NCBI GenBank assembly: GCA_948934525.1
Contig: CAQZSK010000021.1
Coordinates: 1 to 21,967, forward strand
DNA: 21,967 nt
From: an uncultured Clostridia bacterium
GTDB lineage: Bacteria > Bacillota > Clostridia > TANB77 > CAG-508
Direction of reading: 5' to 3'
Position 1 is the first letter of the stretch; each line of letters opens with the position of its first letter. The position numbers were made by a program, and so were the translations under genes. Below, in pieces: positions 14,477 to 21,967 of the stretch. The notes under the pieces were generated by a model. It searched no databases, was not told the origin of the DNA, and saw only the letters and a program-made list of their open reading frames with translations.

Positions 14477-16450
14477 TTATCTATCTTGTCCTGATCCCGG
14501 TCTTAATCTTGATCTCATTCTTCTTGCCTCTTCTGGTTCTATAACATCAATTTCATCTGGATTCATTATTTCTGGTTCTTTTTCCCTTTCTGCTGCTCTT
14601 CTCATTTTCTCTCTAAATCCTTGATATGGATTTGTTTTCTTTTCACTTTCTGCTTGTTCTTCTAAAGCCTCCTCATATTCCTCTTGTAGCTTTCTAAACT
14701 TATCTGCTGCTTCTTCTGGCATGTCTTTAACAAATTCTTCTATGTCAAACTCTTCTTCTTCACGCATCACAGTCCAATCCTGCATTGTTCTTTCTTCAGT
14801 AGTTTCTTCGATACCTGCTTCCATACGTACCATCATTTCTTCTTGTGGTGTCATTCTTCTAGTAGTTTCTGGAAGAGATTCAGGAAGAGATTTTGTAAAT
14901 AAGCTTTTTACCCATCTTGTTAAGAAACTAGGTCTTCCTCTAAAGTCTGTAAGAATTCCTTTTTTGTCAACTGCTTTAGCTATCTTTTGAAGCCTTTTCA
15001 TATCTTCATCAGGCTTACCACTTAATCCAGAAAAGTCATAACTTATCTTTAATATATTTTCATACCTCTCAGGATATCTCAAAATCATTTCTTTATCTTT
15101 TAATAAGCCTATATATTCTTTCATTCCTGTAGTTTGATATATCTCGTCTGCTTTTTGTAATGCACTTGCTAATCCTTTATCATAATAATGCTCTGCATTT
15201 GGTATTGAGTCATCACGTAATTTTTTTATTTCCTCTTTGTCAAAATCTTCATCTAACATTGCTACTTCTGTAGATATAACTTCTTGAACTTCCTTACCAT
15301 CGGTCACAATTACTCTGTAAACAGGTTTACTTCCATCTTCAATACTAAAAGATACACTTTCTATTTTCCATCCTGCCGCTTCTTGTGCTGGAGTTTGTTT
15401 TATTGGTTTTCTTGCCCCTGCGGGTTGACGTGTTTCTTCTGGCTTTCTTTGTCCTGATTGTTTTTCTTTTTTTGGTTCTTGGCTTGCTTTTGGTTGTGCA
15501 GTTTCTTTACCTTCTGTTGTAGTTTGATTTGAAGGTTGTTGGCTTCCTTCCTCTCCTTTTCCTATCTCTGAATTTTGTCTTTTATCTTGATCCTCCAAGT
15601 CCTCTTTCTGTTCCTGTGGTTCCTGTGTTTTCTCTGGCTCTTCAGGCATTTTTGAAGCTGTCATTTCAACCTCTTTTTCCTTTGTTATTTCATCTATCTT
15701 ACTAATTTCTTGTAGCAAATCATCTATTTTTCCTAAATCTTGTTTTAAATTTTCTATTTTTCTATATAATCTTGCTATTTTAATATTAGCTCTTTCTTTT
15801 TTAGCCATACATTCTTCTAATGCTTTTTTAGGTCCTGTATAGTCCATTCCTTTACCTTTATATAAAGTTAATACTTCTTCATGGACACCCGCATTTTCCT
15901 CAGCAGACTTAATTTTTTCATTTTCTGCTTCTACTTGTGCCAATTTTCCTTTAATGTTTTCTGCTATTTGTTCTCTAGCATTTTGCAATTCACTAGCTAT
16001 TTGAGCCTTTGATGCTTGGTATTCATGTACTTTGGCAAAATCACCACGTTTTTCTATTAAGCGCTCCATTTCCTGAGTAATCTCTATTTTTCTTGCTGCT
16101 TTTGCATCTGATCTTACTGCTTGTATTTCTTCTACAAGCTCAGCAAATTCTTTTCCTGCATAGCCATTTAGTCTTCTTGTATCATATTCTCTTAATAAAT
16201 TTCCCTCTCTGTCATTACTGTATTCTTCTCTCATAGGAGTTCTTCTGTCTATAAAATTAGCACTTATACCAGTCATGTCAACTGGCTTTTCAACCTCTTC
16301 TAATTCTGCTTGAAGTTCCTCTAGTCTATTTTCTATTCTAGTTTCAGTTTCCTCTAATCCATTTTTTCCAATTTCTTCATGATTATCCTCTAGTATTTTT
16401 AATATGTCTTGTATTCTATTTTGGTACTCCTCTAAAATATTTCTATCCAT
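14477..16450 (-). CDS. Large coiled-coil protein of unknown function
   Basis: 657 aa; family not recognised. No signal peptide or TM segment is visible, so it is probably cytoplasmic. Residues ~1-60 and ~85-265 are Glu/Lys-rich with heptad-like spacing (coiled coil), separated by a short 'GISANFIDRRTPMREEY' segment. Residues ~270-365 are a low-complexity Gln/Glu/Lys/Pro linker ('EEPEKTQEPQEQKED'). A compact region at ~370-500 ('WKIESVSFSIEDGSKPVYRV', 'YDKGLASALQKADEIYQT') may be a folded domain. The C-terminus is again highly charged and ends 'RSRLRPGSGQD'. ATG at 16448-16450 with GGAGG 8 bases upstream and its own promoter. It sits where rpoB/rpoC often precede the str operon, but shares no transcript with it as far as I can see. 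Confidence 0.8.
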   Translation of the reverse strand: MDRNILEEYQNRIQDILKILEDNHEEIGKNGLEETETRIENRLEELQAELEEVEKPVDMTGISANFIDRRTPMREEYSNDREGNLLREYDTRRLNGYAGKEFAELVEEIQAVRSDAKAARKIEITQEMERLIEKRGDFAKVHEYQASKAQIASELQNAREQIAENIKGKLAQVEAENEKIKSAEENAGVHEEVLTLYKGKGMDYTGPKKALEECMAKKERANIKIARLYRKIENLKQDLGKIDDLLQEISKIDEITKEKEVEMTASKMPEEPEKTQEPQEQKEDLEDQDKRQNSEIGKGEEGSQQPSNQTTTEGKETAQPKASQEPKKEKQSGQRKPEETRQPAGARKPIKQTPAQEAAGWKIESVSFSIEDGSKPVYRVIVTDGKEVQEVISTEVAMLDEDFDKEEIKKLRDDSIPNAEHYYDKGLASALQKADEIYQTTGMKEYIGLLKDKEMILRYPERYENILKISYDFSGLSGKPDEDMKRLQKIAKAVDKKGILTDFRGRPSFLTRWVKSLFTKSLPESLPETTRRMTPQEEMMVRMEAGIEETTEERTMQDWTVMREEEEFDIEEFVKDMPEEAADKFRKLQEEYEEALEEQAESEKKTNPYQGFREKMRRAAEREKEPEIMNPDEIDVIEPEEARRMRSRLRPGSGQDR

Positions 16451-16480
16451 ATTTTATCCTCCATTTTTTCATATGTTTTA

Positions 16481-16509
16481 ATTTTAGCATATTTCCTAGT
16501 TTTTTGCAA
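16481..16509 (-). promoter_or_regulatory. SigA-type promoter of the coiled-coil gene
   Basis: Minus strand -35 TTGCAA (16504-16509), 17 bp, TGC-TAAAAT extended -10 (16481-16486), about 30 bases ahead of the ATG. It lies in the 101-base gap after trmFO. Confidence 0.65.
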
Positions 16510-16551
16510 CCATATTATGTAAATTTATTAAATTTGTCATGAAAATTTAAT

Positions 16552-17979
16552 TTATTTGTCATATTCCTGTAATAATTGTTTTACATCTTCTAATGCTCTA
16601 TCTGCCATTTTTTCATATCTTGTTTTTTTATCTTTTATGTATACCTCTAATGATGGTAAAATTCCAAAATTAGCATTCATTGGTTGAAAATTCTTATTTT
16701 CTGTTGCTATATAATTACTCAGAGCCCCTATCATTGTTAACTTCGAAAAAGTTACTTTTTCTTTTTCTATATACTGTGCTACTGCATTTATTCCAGCTAC
16801 CAATCCAGAAGATATTGATTCTACATATCCTTCTACCCCTGTTAGCTGTCCTGCAAAATAAATATTAGGATTTTTCTTAAATTGATATGTATTTTTCAAT
16901 AACTGACTAGAATTAATGTAAGTATTACGATGCATTACACCAAATTTTACAAATTCTGCATTCTGAAGACCTGGTATCATGCTAAATACTTTTTGCTGCT
17001 CCCCAAACTTAAGATTTGTCTGGAAACCTACCATATTAAATAAATTTCCTTCACTATTATCTTGTCTCAGTTGCACTACTGCATAAGGTCTTCTACCGGT
17101 TCTTGGGTCTGTAAATCCTACTGGTTTTAATGGTCCAAAACGCAAAGTATCTTTTCCTCTTTTAGCCATAATTTCAATTGGCATACACCCTTCAAAAACT
17201 TCTCTTTTTTCAAATCCATGTAATGTTACAACTTCAGCATTTACTAGTGCTGTCCAAAATGCTTCATATTCCTCTTTATTCATAGGAAGATTAATGTAAC
17301 TTGCTTCTTTTTGGTTCTGGATTCTTTGCTTCCAATCTTCTATATCTTCTTCCCTTTCTCTTTCTTGTTCATAGCGCTCTCCCCAAAAAGCAATATTCAT
17401 ATCTATAGATTCCTTTTCTAAGATTGGAGCTGCCGCATCATAGAAATATAATTTGTCTTGTCCTGTAATTTCTGCAATTTCTTTAGAAAGATTATCTGAA
17501 GTAAGAGGTCCTGTTGCAACAATAACAATATTATTTCTTGACATTTCTTCTAATTGGCTATATGTTTCACAGTTTATTAACACATCATCAACATTATTTA
17601 CTGTTTGATTTCCTACTTCTTCGTAAATAATTTCTATATTCTCCATTTTTTTTATTTCTTCTGTTACTCTTTCTGCAAATTTCTCACGGTCAACAGCCAG
17701 AGCCTGTCCTGCTGGCACTGCAGTTTCGTCTGCTATTCGAATCAGTAAAGAATCTAACAAACGTAGTTCTTCTTTTAATAGACCACAAGCATTTGTATGT
17801 AAATTAGACTTAAGTGAATTACTACATACAATTTCTGCTAAATTTTGATTACTATGTGCAGCTGAAAATTTTTTTGGCTTCATCTCATATAATTTTACCT
17901 TAATTCCTCTTTTAGCAATTTGGTATGCAGCTTCACATCCTGCCAATCCTCCGCCAATTACAATTATATCTTTATTCAT
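16552..17979 (-). CDS. trmFO: Folate/FAD-dependent tRNA (uracil-54-C5)-methyltransferase TrmFO
   Basis: TrmFO makes 5-methyluridine at position 54 of the tRNA T-loop using methylene-tetrahydrofolate and FAD, in the cytoplasm. The N-terminal FAD fold 'IIVIGGGLAGCEAAYQIA' is clear, followed by 'AAHSNQNLAEIVCSNSLK' (Cys52) and 'FEGCMPIEIMAKRG' (Cys265), matching the two functional cysteines of the family, then 'RRPYAVVQLRQDN', 'GVMHRNTYINS' and 'YFAGQLTGVEGYVES'. At 475 aa it is longer than the usual ~435-440; a charged insertion of ~20 residues at ~205-225 ('EREREEDIEDWKQRI') accounts for part of this. ATG at 17977-17979 with AAAGGA about 12 bases upstream. It has its own promoter and is not beside topA or xerC, as it often is in Firmicutes. 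Confidence 0.96.
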   Translation of the reverse strand: MNKDIIVIGGGLAGCEAAYQIAKRGIKVKLYEMKPKKFSAAHSNQNLAEIVCSNSLKSNLHTNACGLLKEELRLLDSLLIRIADETAVPAGQALAVDREKFAERVTEEIKKMENIEIIYEEVGNQTVNNVDDVLINCETYSQLEEMSRNNIVIVATGPLTSDNLSKEIAEITGQDKLYFYDAAAPILEKESIDMNIAFWGERYEQEREREEDIEDWKQRIQNQKEASYINLPMNKEEYEAFWTALVNAEVVTLHGFEKREVFEGCMPIEIMAKRGKDTLRFGPLKPVGFTDPRTGRRPYAVVQLRQDNSEGNLFNMVGFQTNLKFGEQQKVFSMIPGLQNAEFVKFGVMHRNTYINSSQLLKNTYQFKKNPNIYFAGQLTGVEGYVESISSGLVAGINAVAQYIEKEKVTFSKLTMIGALSNYIATENKNFQPMNANFGILPSLEVYIKDKKTRYEKMADRALEDVKQLLQEYDK

Positions 17980-18012
17980 TAATTTGTAATTCCTTTCTAA
18001 TTATCCATTGTT

Positions 18013-18040
18013 ATTATATCGAACTGTCATATTTTGTCAA
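18013..18040 (-). promoter_or_regulatory. SigA-type promoter of trmFO
   Basis: Minus strand -35 TTGACA (18035-18040, perfect), 16-bp spacer, -10 TATAAT (18013-18018, perfect), about 30 bases before the trmFO ATG and just after the strong terminator of the upstream gene. Confidence 0.75.
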
Positions 18041-18063
18041 TCATTTTTCCTATACTTCTAAAA

Positions 18064-18116
18064 AAACAAGAAACTCCTTTTCAAAACATACTGTTCCGAA
18101 AAAGAGTTCCTCGTTT
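18064..18116 (-). terminator. Strong Rho-independent terminator after the two-TM protein
   Basis: A 19-bp stem (18064-18082 with 18098-18116, including a few G-T pairs) and a 15-base loop, ending on the minus strand in a run of seven T. It lies 44 bases past the stop of the gene at 18161-18625 and insulates trmFO from it. Confidence 0.9.
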
Positions 18117-18160
18117 TCCCCTAATTTAGGAAAATATCGTATTGTGTGTTTCTAAAATGT

Positions 18161-18625
18161 CTACTTGCCGATGAGAGCTAATATTGTTGTATATGCTTCT
18201 TGCCCTTGCTCAATATCGTTCAGATAAAATTCACCAATGTCTCCAATAGTGCAGATAAACAAATCAGAAGTATTGAACATGCTCTGTGTTATAGTTTTGC
18301 GTCTTCCACATCCTAAAATTTTAGACACAGGCACCGTTATTCTCTGCTTTGATAGTACACCATAGACATAAGTAATTTCTGTAGGCGATACCTTCAGGCA
18401 CTTTTGCTTTACAGCATACACAGACATACCAGCTACAGTCACACATATCGTAAAAACAATCCAGTATCCAATTTGGATACATGCTGACACCTGACTTAAG
18501 TCAAGTCTATTGCTCACGATATTTAATATGGCATAAAATGCCACTATGCTAAAGATACTCCAGAAGAGTAGTAGTACCACTCTTCGCTTGGGATTGCACC
18601 GGTAAATTTTTCTTACATCTTCCAT
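18161..18625 (-). CDS. Small two-TM membrane protein, PH-like domain possible
   Basis: 154 aa. A basic N-terminal tail (MEDVRKIYRCNPKRR) is followed by two hydrophobic segments (~16-36 and ~47-70) and a ~80-residue C-terminus ('CLKVSPTEITYVYGVLSKQR', 'ITVPVSKILGCGRRKTIT'). This resembles the YdbS/bacterial PH-like domain membrane proteins, in which a TM hairpin precedes a beta barrel; I hold this loosely. ATG at 18623-18625 is chosen because AGGAGG sits 7 bases upstream; an upstream in-frame ATG would start inside the promoter. It has its own promoter overlapping the end of the helicase gene and its own strong terminator. One in-frame CGG (Arg) and more C/G-ending codons set it apart from neighbouring genes. 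Confidence 0.75.
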   Translation of the reverse strand: MEDVRKIYRCNPKRRVVLLLFWSIFSIVAFYAILNIVSNRLDLSQVSACIQIGYWIVFTICVTVAGMSVYAVKQKCLKVSPTEITYVYGVLSKQRITVPVSKILGCGRRKTITQSMFNTSDLFICTIGDIGEFYLNDIEQGQEAYTTILALIGK

Positions 18626-18686
18626 CCTGTTCCTCCTAAAAGCTGTTTTAGAAACACACAACACTAAGAATGTTGATGTGCCACAC

Positions 18687-18715
18687 ATTATACTATCATT
18701 TAACATAAAAATCAA
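18687..18715 (-). promoter_or_regulatory. SigA-type promoter of the two-TM protein
   Basis: Minus strand -35 TTGATT (18710-18715), 17 bp, -10 TATAAT (18687-18692). The -35 begins 8 bases after the stop codon of the helicase gene. The ~55-base leader contains a short CAACA/TGTTG hairpin. Confidence 0.75.
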
Positions 18716-18723
18716 TACTTTTA

Positions 18724-21709
18724 TTAACTAAATAATTCCATAATGTCTTCTTTTGACAATTGATTAATAAATGTGTTTTGAGTTGATAACATATTATCTA
18801 CTAATCTTGCCTTTTTTTGTTGTAATTCATATATCTTCTCTTCAATAGAATTCTTTGTAATCAGTTTATATACTTGTACATTATTTTTTTGCCCTATTCG
18901 ATAGGTTCTGTCTGTTGCTTGATTTTCTGCTGATATATTCCACCAAGGATCATAATGAATTACCATGTCTGCTCCTGTTAAATTTAATCCTGTCCCTCCT
19001 GCTTTCAAAGAAATTAAAAATACCTTAATATCTTTATCTTCATTAAATTTATCTACTAACTCTATTCTTTCTGATACTTTCGTTTGTCCAGTTAGCTTCA
19101 AATAACTAATTTTCCTTTTTTGCAATTCTTCCTCTATAATTGAAAACATAGAAGTATATCCTGAAAATAGTAATATTTTGTGTCCCCCTTTAGTCGCATC
19201 TGTAATAATATCAATGCATTGCATTAACTTACTACTTTCTCCAATATAGTCTTGCAAAAATAAGCTTGGATGGCAGCAAATTTGTCTCAACCTCATTAAT
19301 AATGCTAAAATTTTAATTTGACTACTTTCAAAACCATTCATTTGGATCTCATCAGCCACTTCTTTTTTTGCTCTTGCTAAATGACTTAAGTAAATTTTTT
19401 GTTGTTCTTCTTCCATCTCATTATATAAAACCGTAACTGTCTTGTCTGGCAATTCTGTTAATACTTCCTTTTTTATTCTTCTTAATACAAATGGCTCTAT
19501 CATTTTCTTTAATCTTAGCATTTTTTCTTCACTATTTTCTTTAACAATTGCCTGTTCATACAATTCCTTAAATTTACGATATTTAAACAAATATCCTGGC
19601 ATGATGAAATCAAAAATAGACCACAATTCTGAAAGTGAATTTTCAATTGGTGTTCCTGTTAGTGCAAATCTAGTTTGCGCTGTTATCTTTTTAATTGCTT
19701 TTGCATTCTGCGTATTATTGTTCTTGATATATTGTGCTTCATCTGCAATCATATATTTGAATTGGTACATCTCATCATATAATTCAATATCCCTTTTTAA
19801 AGAATCATAGGATGTAATAACAATATTATATTTTTCAATTGTGTGAATTTTTCTTGCTCTTTCTTGCGCATTACCACTAATAACTAAAGACTTCAAATTA
19901 GGTACAAACTTTTCTGCTTCTCCTAGCCAATTTAATGTTAAAGAACTTGGACATACAACGATAGAAGGTTGTGGCTTTTTTCCACCTTCTTTCTCTTTAT
20001 TAACATACGATAATACAACAGCTAATACTTGGAGCGTTTTCCCGAAGTCCCATATCATCTGCCAAGATCCCACCAAAGTGATATCTATCTAAAGTCTTTA
20101 ACCATTGATATCCCACTTTTTGGTAATTTCGTAAATCTGCTTGTAATCCTTTAGGAAGTTCTATTTCATCACTTGTTCCATTATTTTCTAATTGTTCTAT
20201 CATATTTTGATAAGAACTCTCTTTTTGAATATTAACATTACTTAAAGATTTCAGCATTTTTTCTAAATATAGGGTACGATAAACAGGAAGCCTCATCACT
20301 CCACTTGCTAAATCTTTTGCATTTATTTCCATATTAGTAGTCAAATCTTCTAGAAATGCTATCTGCTCATTATCTTCTAACTTTATGTAAGTGCCATCTT
20401 TTAATCGATGAAACTTCTTTTTCAAGCTATATCTTTGTAGCATTTGAGCCAAATCTGTTAAATCAACTCCTATCTGTGATAAGTCAATTTCTAACAAATT
20501 ATTTTCAATGCGAATTCCTATATTCTTCATTTGAAAACTATGAATTTCTTTCTTTTTAAAAGCATCTGTTACTAGCACTTCATATTTTTTCATATAATTT
20601 TCAATTTCTTCTGATAAAAACTGATATATAGTATCTTCCTTTGTTAAGACTAATTTTGCATTTGCTTTATCTAACATAAAGCCAGTTTTTATAAATTGAT
20701 GTAATGCTTCATTTTCTCTAATAATATTTCTCGCTGCTGATATTTTTTCATTCACTAATGGATTAAATTCAAAATCTTCATAACAAAAACGTATCTCAGC
20801 TACAATGTAGTTATTTTTATCATAATCTAAATAAACTTTTACTCCTAAAGGTTTTGGAATACACCTTTTTTCAATTTCTGGAGATAGATTTTCTCTTTCT
20901 ACCTCATTCGGCAAATTAGGAGCTATTACTGCAAAAAAACTAGTTAATTCAGTTTCATCTATTGTAATTTGATTAGTATAATTTTTACGTAAAATATTCA
21001 ATAGCTTTAAAGTATTTTCCTCAAATTCTTTATTGCAACGGTAAATTGTATTTTTAAAAAGCATGTATGTATAATCTTTGCCTTCTAATATTTCATAACC
21101 AAATATATCAATATTAGCTTGAAAGTTGAATTTATTATCAGATATTTGTGTGACATTGAATGGAATATTTGGCTCTAGTGAAGAAAAATACACCGTTGTT
21201 TCAGCATTATTATTTCTCTGAAAAACAACTGTTGTTTCCTTTAAAGCCTCAAATAAATCGTCTAATCCCATATTAGAAATAAAAATATTGTCTAATACAT
21301 ATGCTTTTTTATAGTAATTATAGCCCTCTACCGCCTCATTACTATATTTCATAATCTCTGCATATTTTAACATGAAATCTAAAATCGGAAATGTCTCTTC
21401 TGAAAAAGACTCTTTTTGATGAATTAAATTTAATTTAGAGCCATATTGATATGGCTCTTGATGGAGCATTTTTGTATAAAAGTCTGGTAAATTTTTAATT
21501 TTATATAGCTGTTTATCCCCTATTTTAAATTCTATTTTCATTTTTTTATTAAAATCATCGTAGTAAATTTTGGGAACAATCTTAATATTTTGAGCATATT
21601 CAACTGCTTCTTCTCTTTTTTCATAGTCTTCTTGCATAAAGCTACTTAATAACTGCTTAAACACTCTATGATTTTCTTTTTCGCGAATTTGCTCTTGATT
21701 TTTTAACAT
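18724..21709 (-). CDS. SNF2-family DNA helicase/translocase, interrupted by one +1 frameshift at CGG
   Basis: A Swi2/Snf2-type ATPase that moves along double-stranded DNA; bacterial members of this size are probably remodelling or repair factors, role not settled. ATG at 21707-21709 follows GGAGGAGA. Residues 1 to ~540 form an N-terminal region resembling the bacterial SNF2-associated domain; no SWIM zinc finger is seen. The ATPase core begins 'YQKVGYQWLKTLDRYHFGG', but motif I reads 'ADDMGLREN' and stops at 20000-20002. Skipping one C at 20044 restores 'ADDMGLGKTLQVLAV' and the rest: motif II 'ADEAQYIKN', III 'LTGTPIENSLSELW', V 'SLKAGGTGLNLTGADMV' and VI 'QATDRTYRIGQKN'. The length is 2986 nt, one more than 995 codons (994 aa), as expected for one extra base. 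Without the shift the product has no ATPase core. Confidence 0.88.
20042..20044 (-). other. Putative +1 frameshift site in the SNF2 helicase Walker A (CTT-CGG-G)
   Basis: The frame 'GGILADDMGL' meets CGG, then runs 13 codons out of register to a stop. Skipping the C gives GGG (Gly) and 'GKTLQVLAV', restoring the near-invariant Gly-Leu-Gly-Lys-Thr of motif I and 440 further codons. The slip context CTT-CGG-G resembles the yeast Ty1 site CTT-AGG-C, where a rare arginine codon promotes +1 slippage of the leucine tRNA. Confidence 0.8.
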
Positions 21710-21745
21710 TTTTCTCCTCCACAAAACTTATTAATCAATTTGTAT

Positions 21746-21774
21746 ATTATACTATATGAATAGTAATTTTGCAA
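21746..21774 (-). promoter_or_regulatory. SigA-type promoter of the SNF2 helicase
   Basis: Minus strand -35 TTGCAA (21769-21774), 17 bp, -10 TATAAT (21746-21751), about 35 bases ahead of the ATG. Confidence 0.7.
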
Positions 21775-21780
21775 GGTATG

Positions 21781-21849
21781 GTAAGAAAGTTTATGAGTAA
21801 ACTATTTTGTTTAAAGACCTTTATGTTTTTGTCTAAACTTACGTCTTAC
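21781..21849. other. Branched inverted-repeat structure upstream of the helicase gene
   Basis: An outer stem pairs 21781-21793 (GTAAGA, AAGTTTA) with 21834-21849 (TAAACTT, TCTTAC) across a 3-base bulge. Inside is a hairpin TAAAC/GTTTA (21798-21802 with 21809-21813). No coding frame is apparent. The remaining 21850-21967 is AT-rich and shows nothing I can name. Confidence 0.35.
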
Positions 21850-21967
21850 TAAATAACTCGACAATCACATTTACTATATTAAGAAAACAGCTTTTATTAG
21901 TTATATAAAAAACGAGAATGTAAATAATTTTGTGTAATTTGAAAAAATATTGAAAAAGAACTTCCTT

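Noticed and set aside
16528..16550. TTAAATTT/AAATTTAA hairpin just after trmFO as a terminator
   Set aside because: The stem is purely A/T and has no T-run; too weak to call.
18626..18715. N-terminal extension of the 18161 gene to an upstream ATG
   Set aside because: It would start inside the -35 box and lacks a ribosome binding site, while ATG 18625 has AGGAGG.
4603..20044. Reassignment of CGG to another amino acid
   Set aside because: At two sites a stop codon follows CGG by one codon and homology resumes only in the +1 frame, so substituting an amino acid would not repair the proteins; in the Spo0A-like gene CGG stands at a conserved Arg.
1..21967. CRISPR arrays, tRNA or rRNA genes, insertion sequences
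   Set aside because: No regularly spaced repeats, cloverleaf with conserved T-loop, rRNA-like sequence or transposase frame was seen on either strand.

Overview
The window reads as AT-rich chromosomal DNA of a low-GC Gram-positive bacterium of the Clostridia type. Supporting signs are near-consensus SigA promoters with 17-bp spacers, AGGAGG-type ribosome binding sites, several GTG starts, a Spo0A-type DNA-binding domain, a bifunctional AdhE, folate-dependent TrmFO, and the str operon order rpsL-rpsG-fusA-tuf. I cannot name the species. Nearly everything lies on the minus strand; the one plus-strand gene is a small membrane protein divergent from adhE.

Layout: 28-666 holds an orphan Spo0A C-terminal-domain protein with its terminator, promoter and a palindrome. 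697-3398 is adhE with its promoter. 3433-4025 is the plus-strand two-TM protein. 4036-4491 is a collapsed hicA-hicB toxin-antitoxin locus. 4563-9589 is a likely operon of a pilin-like protein, an SH3b-NlpC/P60 cell-wall hydrolase and ComEC. 9622-14455 is the str operon with a leader hairpin, a structured rpsL-rpsG spacer and a GC-rich repeat between rpsG and fusA. 14477-16509 is a large coiled-coil protein of unknown role. 16552-18040 is trmFO. 18064-18715 is a second small two-TM protein with a strong terminator and promoter. 18724-21774 is an SNF2-family helicase.

The most striking observation is a recurring +1 frameshift. comEC is interrupted three times and the SNF2 helicase once. In each case one extra C creates an in-frame CGG codon, and reading resumes one base later at a GGN glycine codon (His-His-Gly-Ser in ComEC; Gly-Leu-Gly-Lys-Thr, Walker A, in the helicase). 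By my reading, CGG is not used in frame as arginine anywhere in the roughly 6,000 codons of the housekeeping-like genes here. It occurs in frame as Arg only in three small accessory genes (the Spo0A-like gene and the two two-TM proteins). This could reflect genuine +1 decoding at CGG (a rare-codon or four-base recoding event), recurrent gene decay, or a systematic sequencing artefact. The positional coincidence makes it worth a genome-wide test.

The remaining genes are ordinary: fermentation (adhE), translation (str operon), tRNA modification (trmFO), cell-wall remodelling (NlpC/P60) and DNA uptake (comEC). No rRNA, tRNA, CRISPR array or complete insertion sequence was seen.
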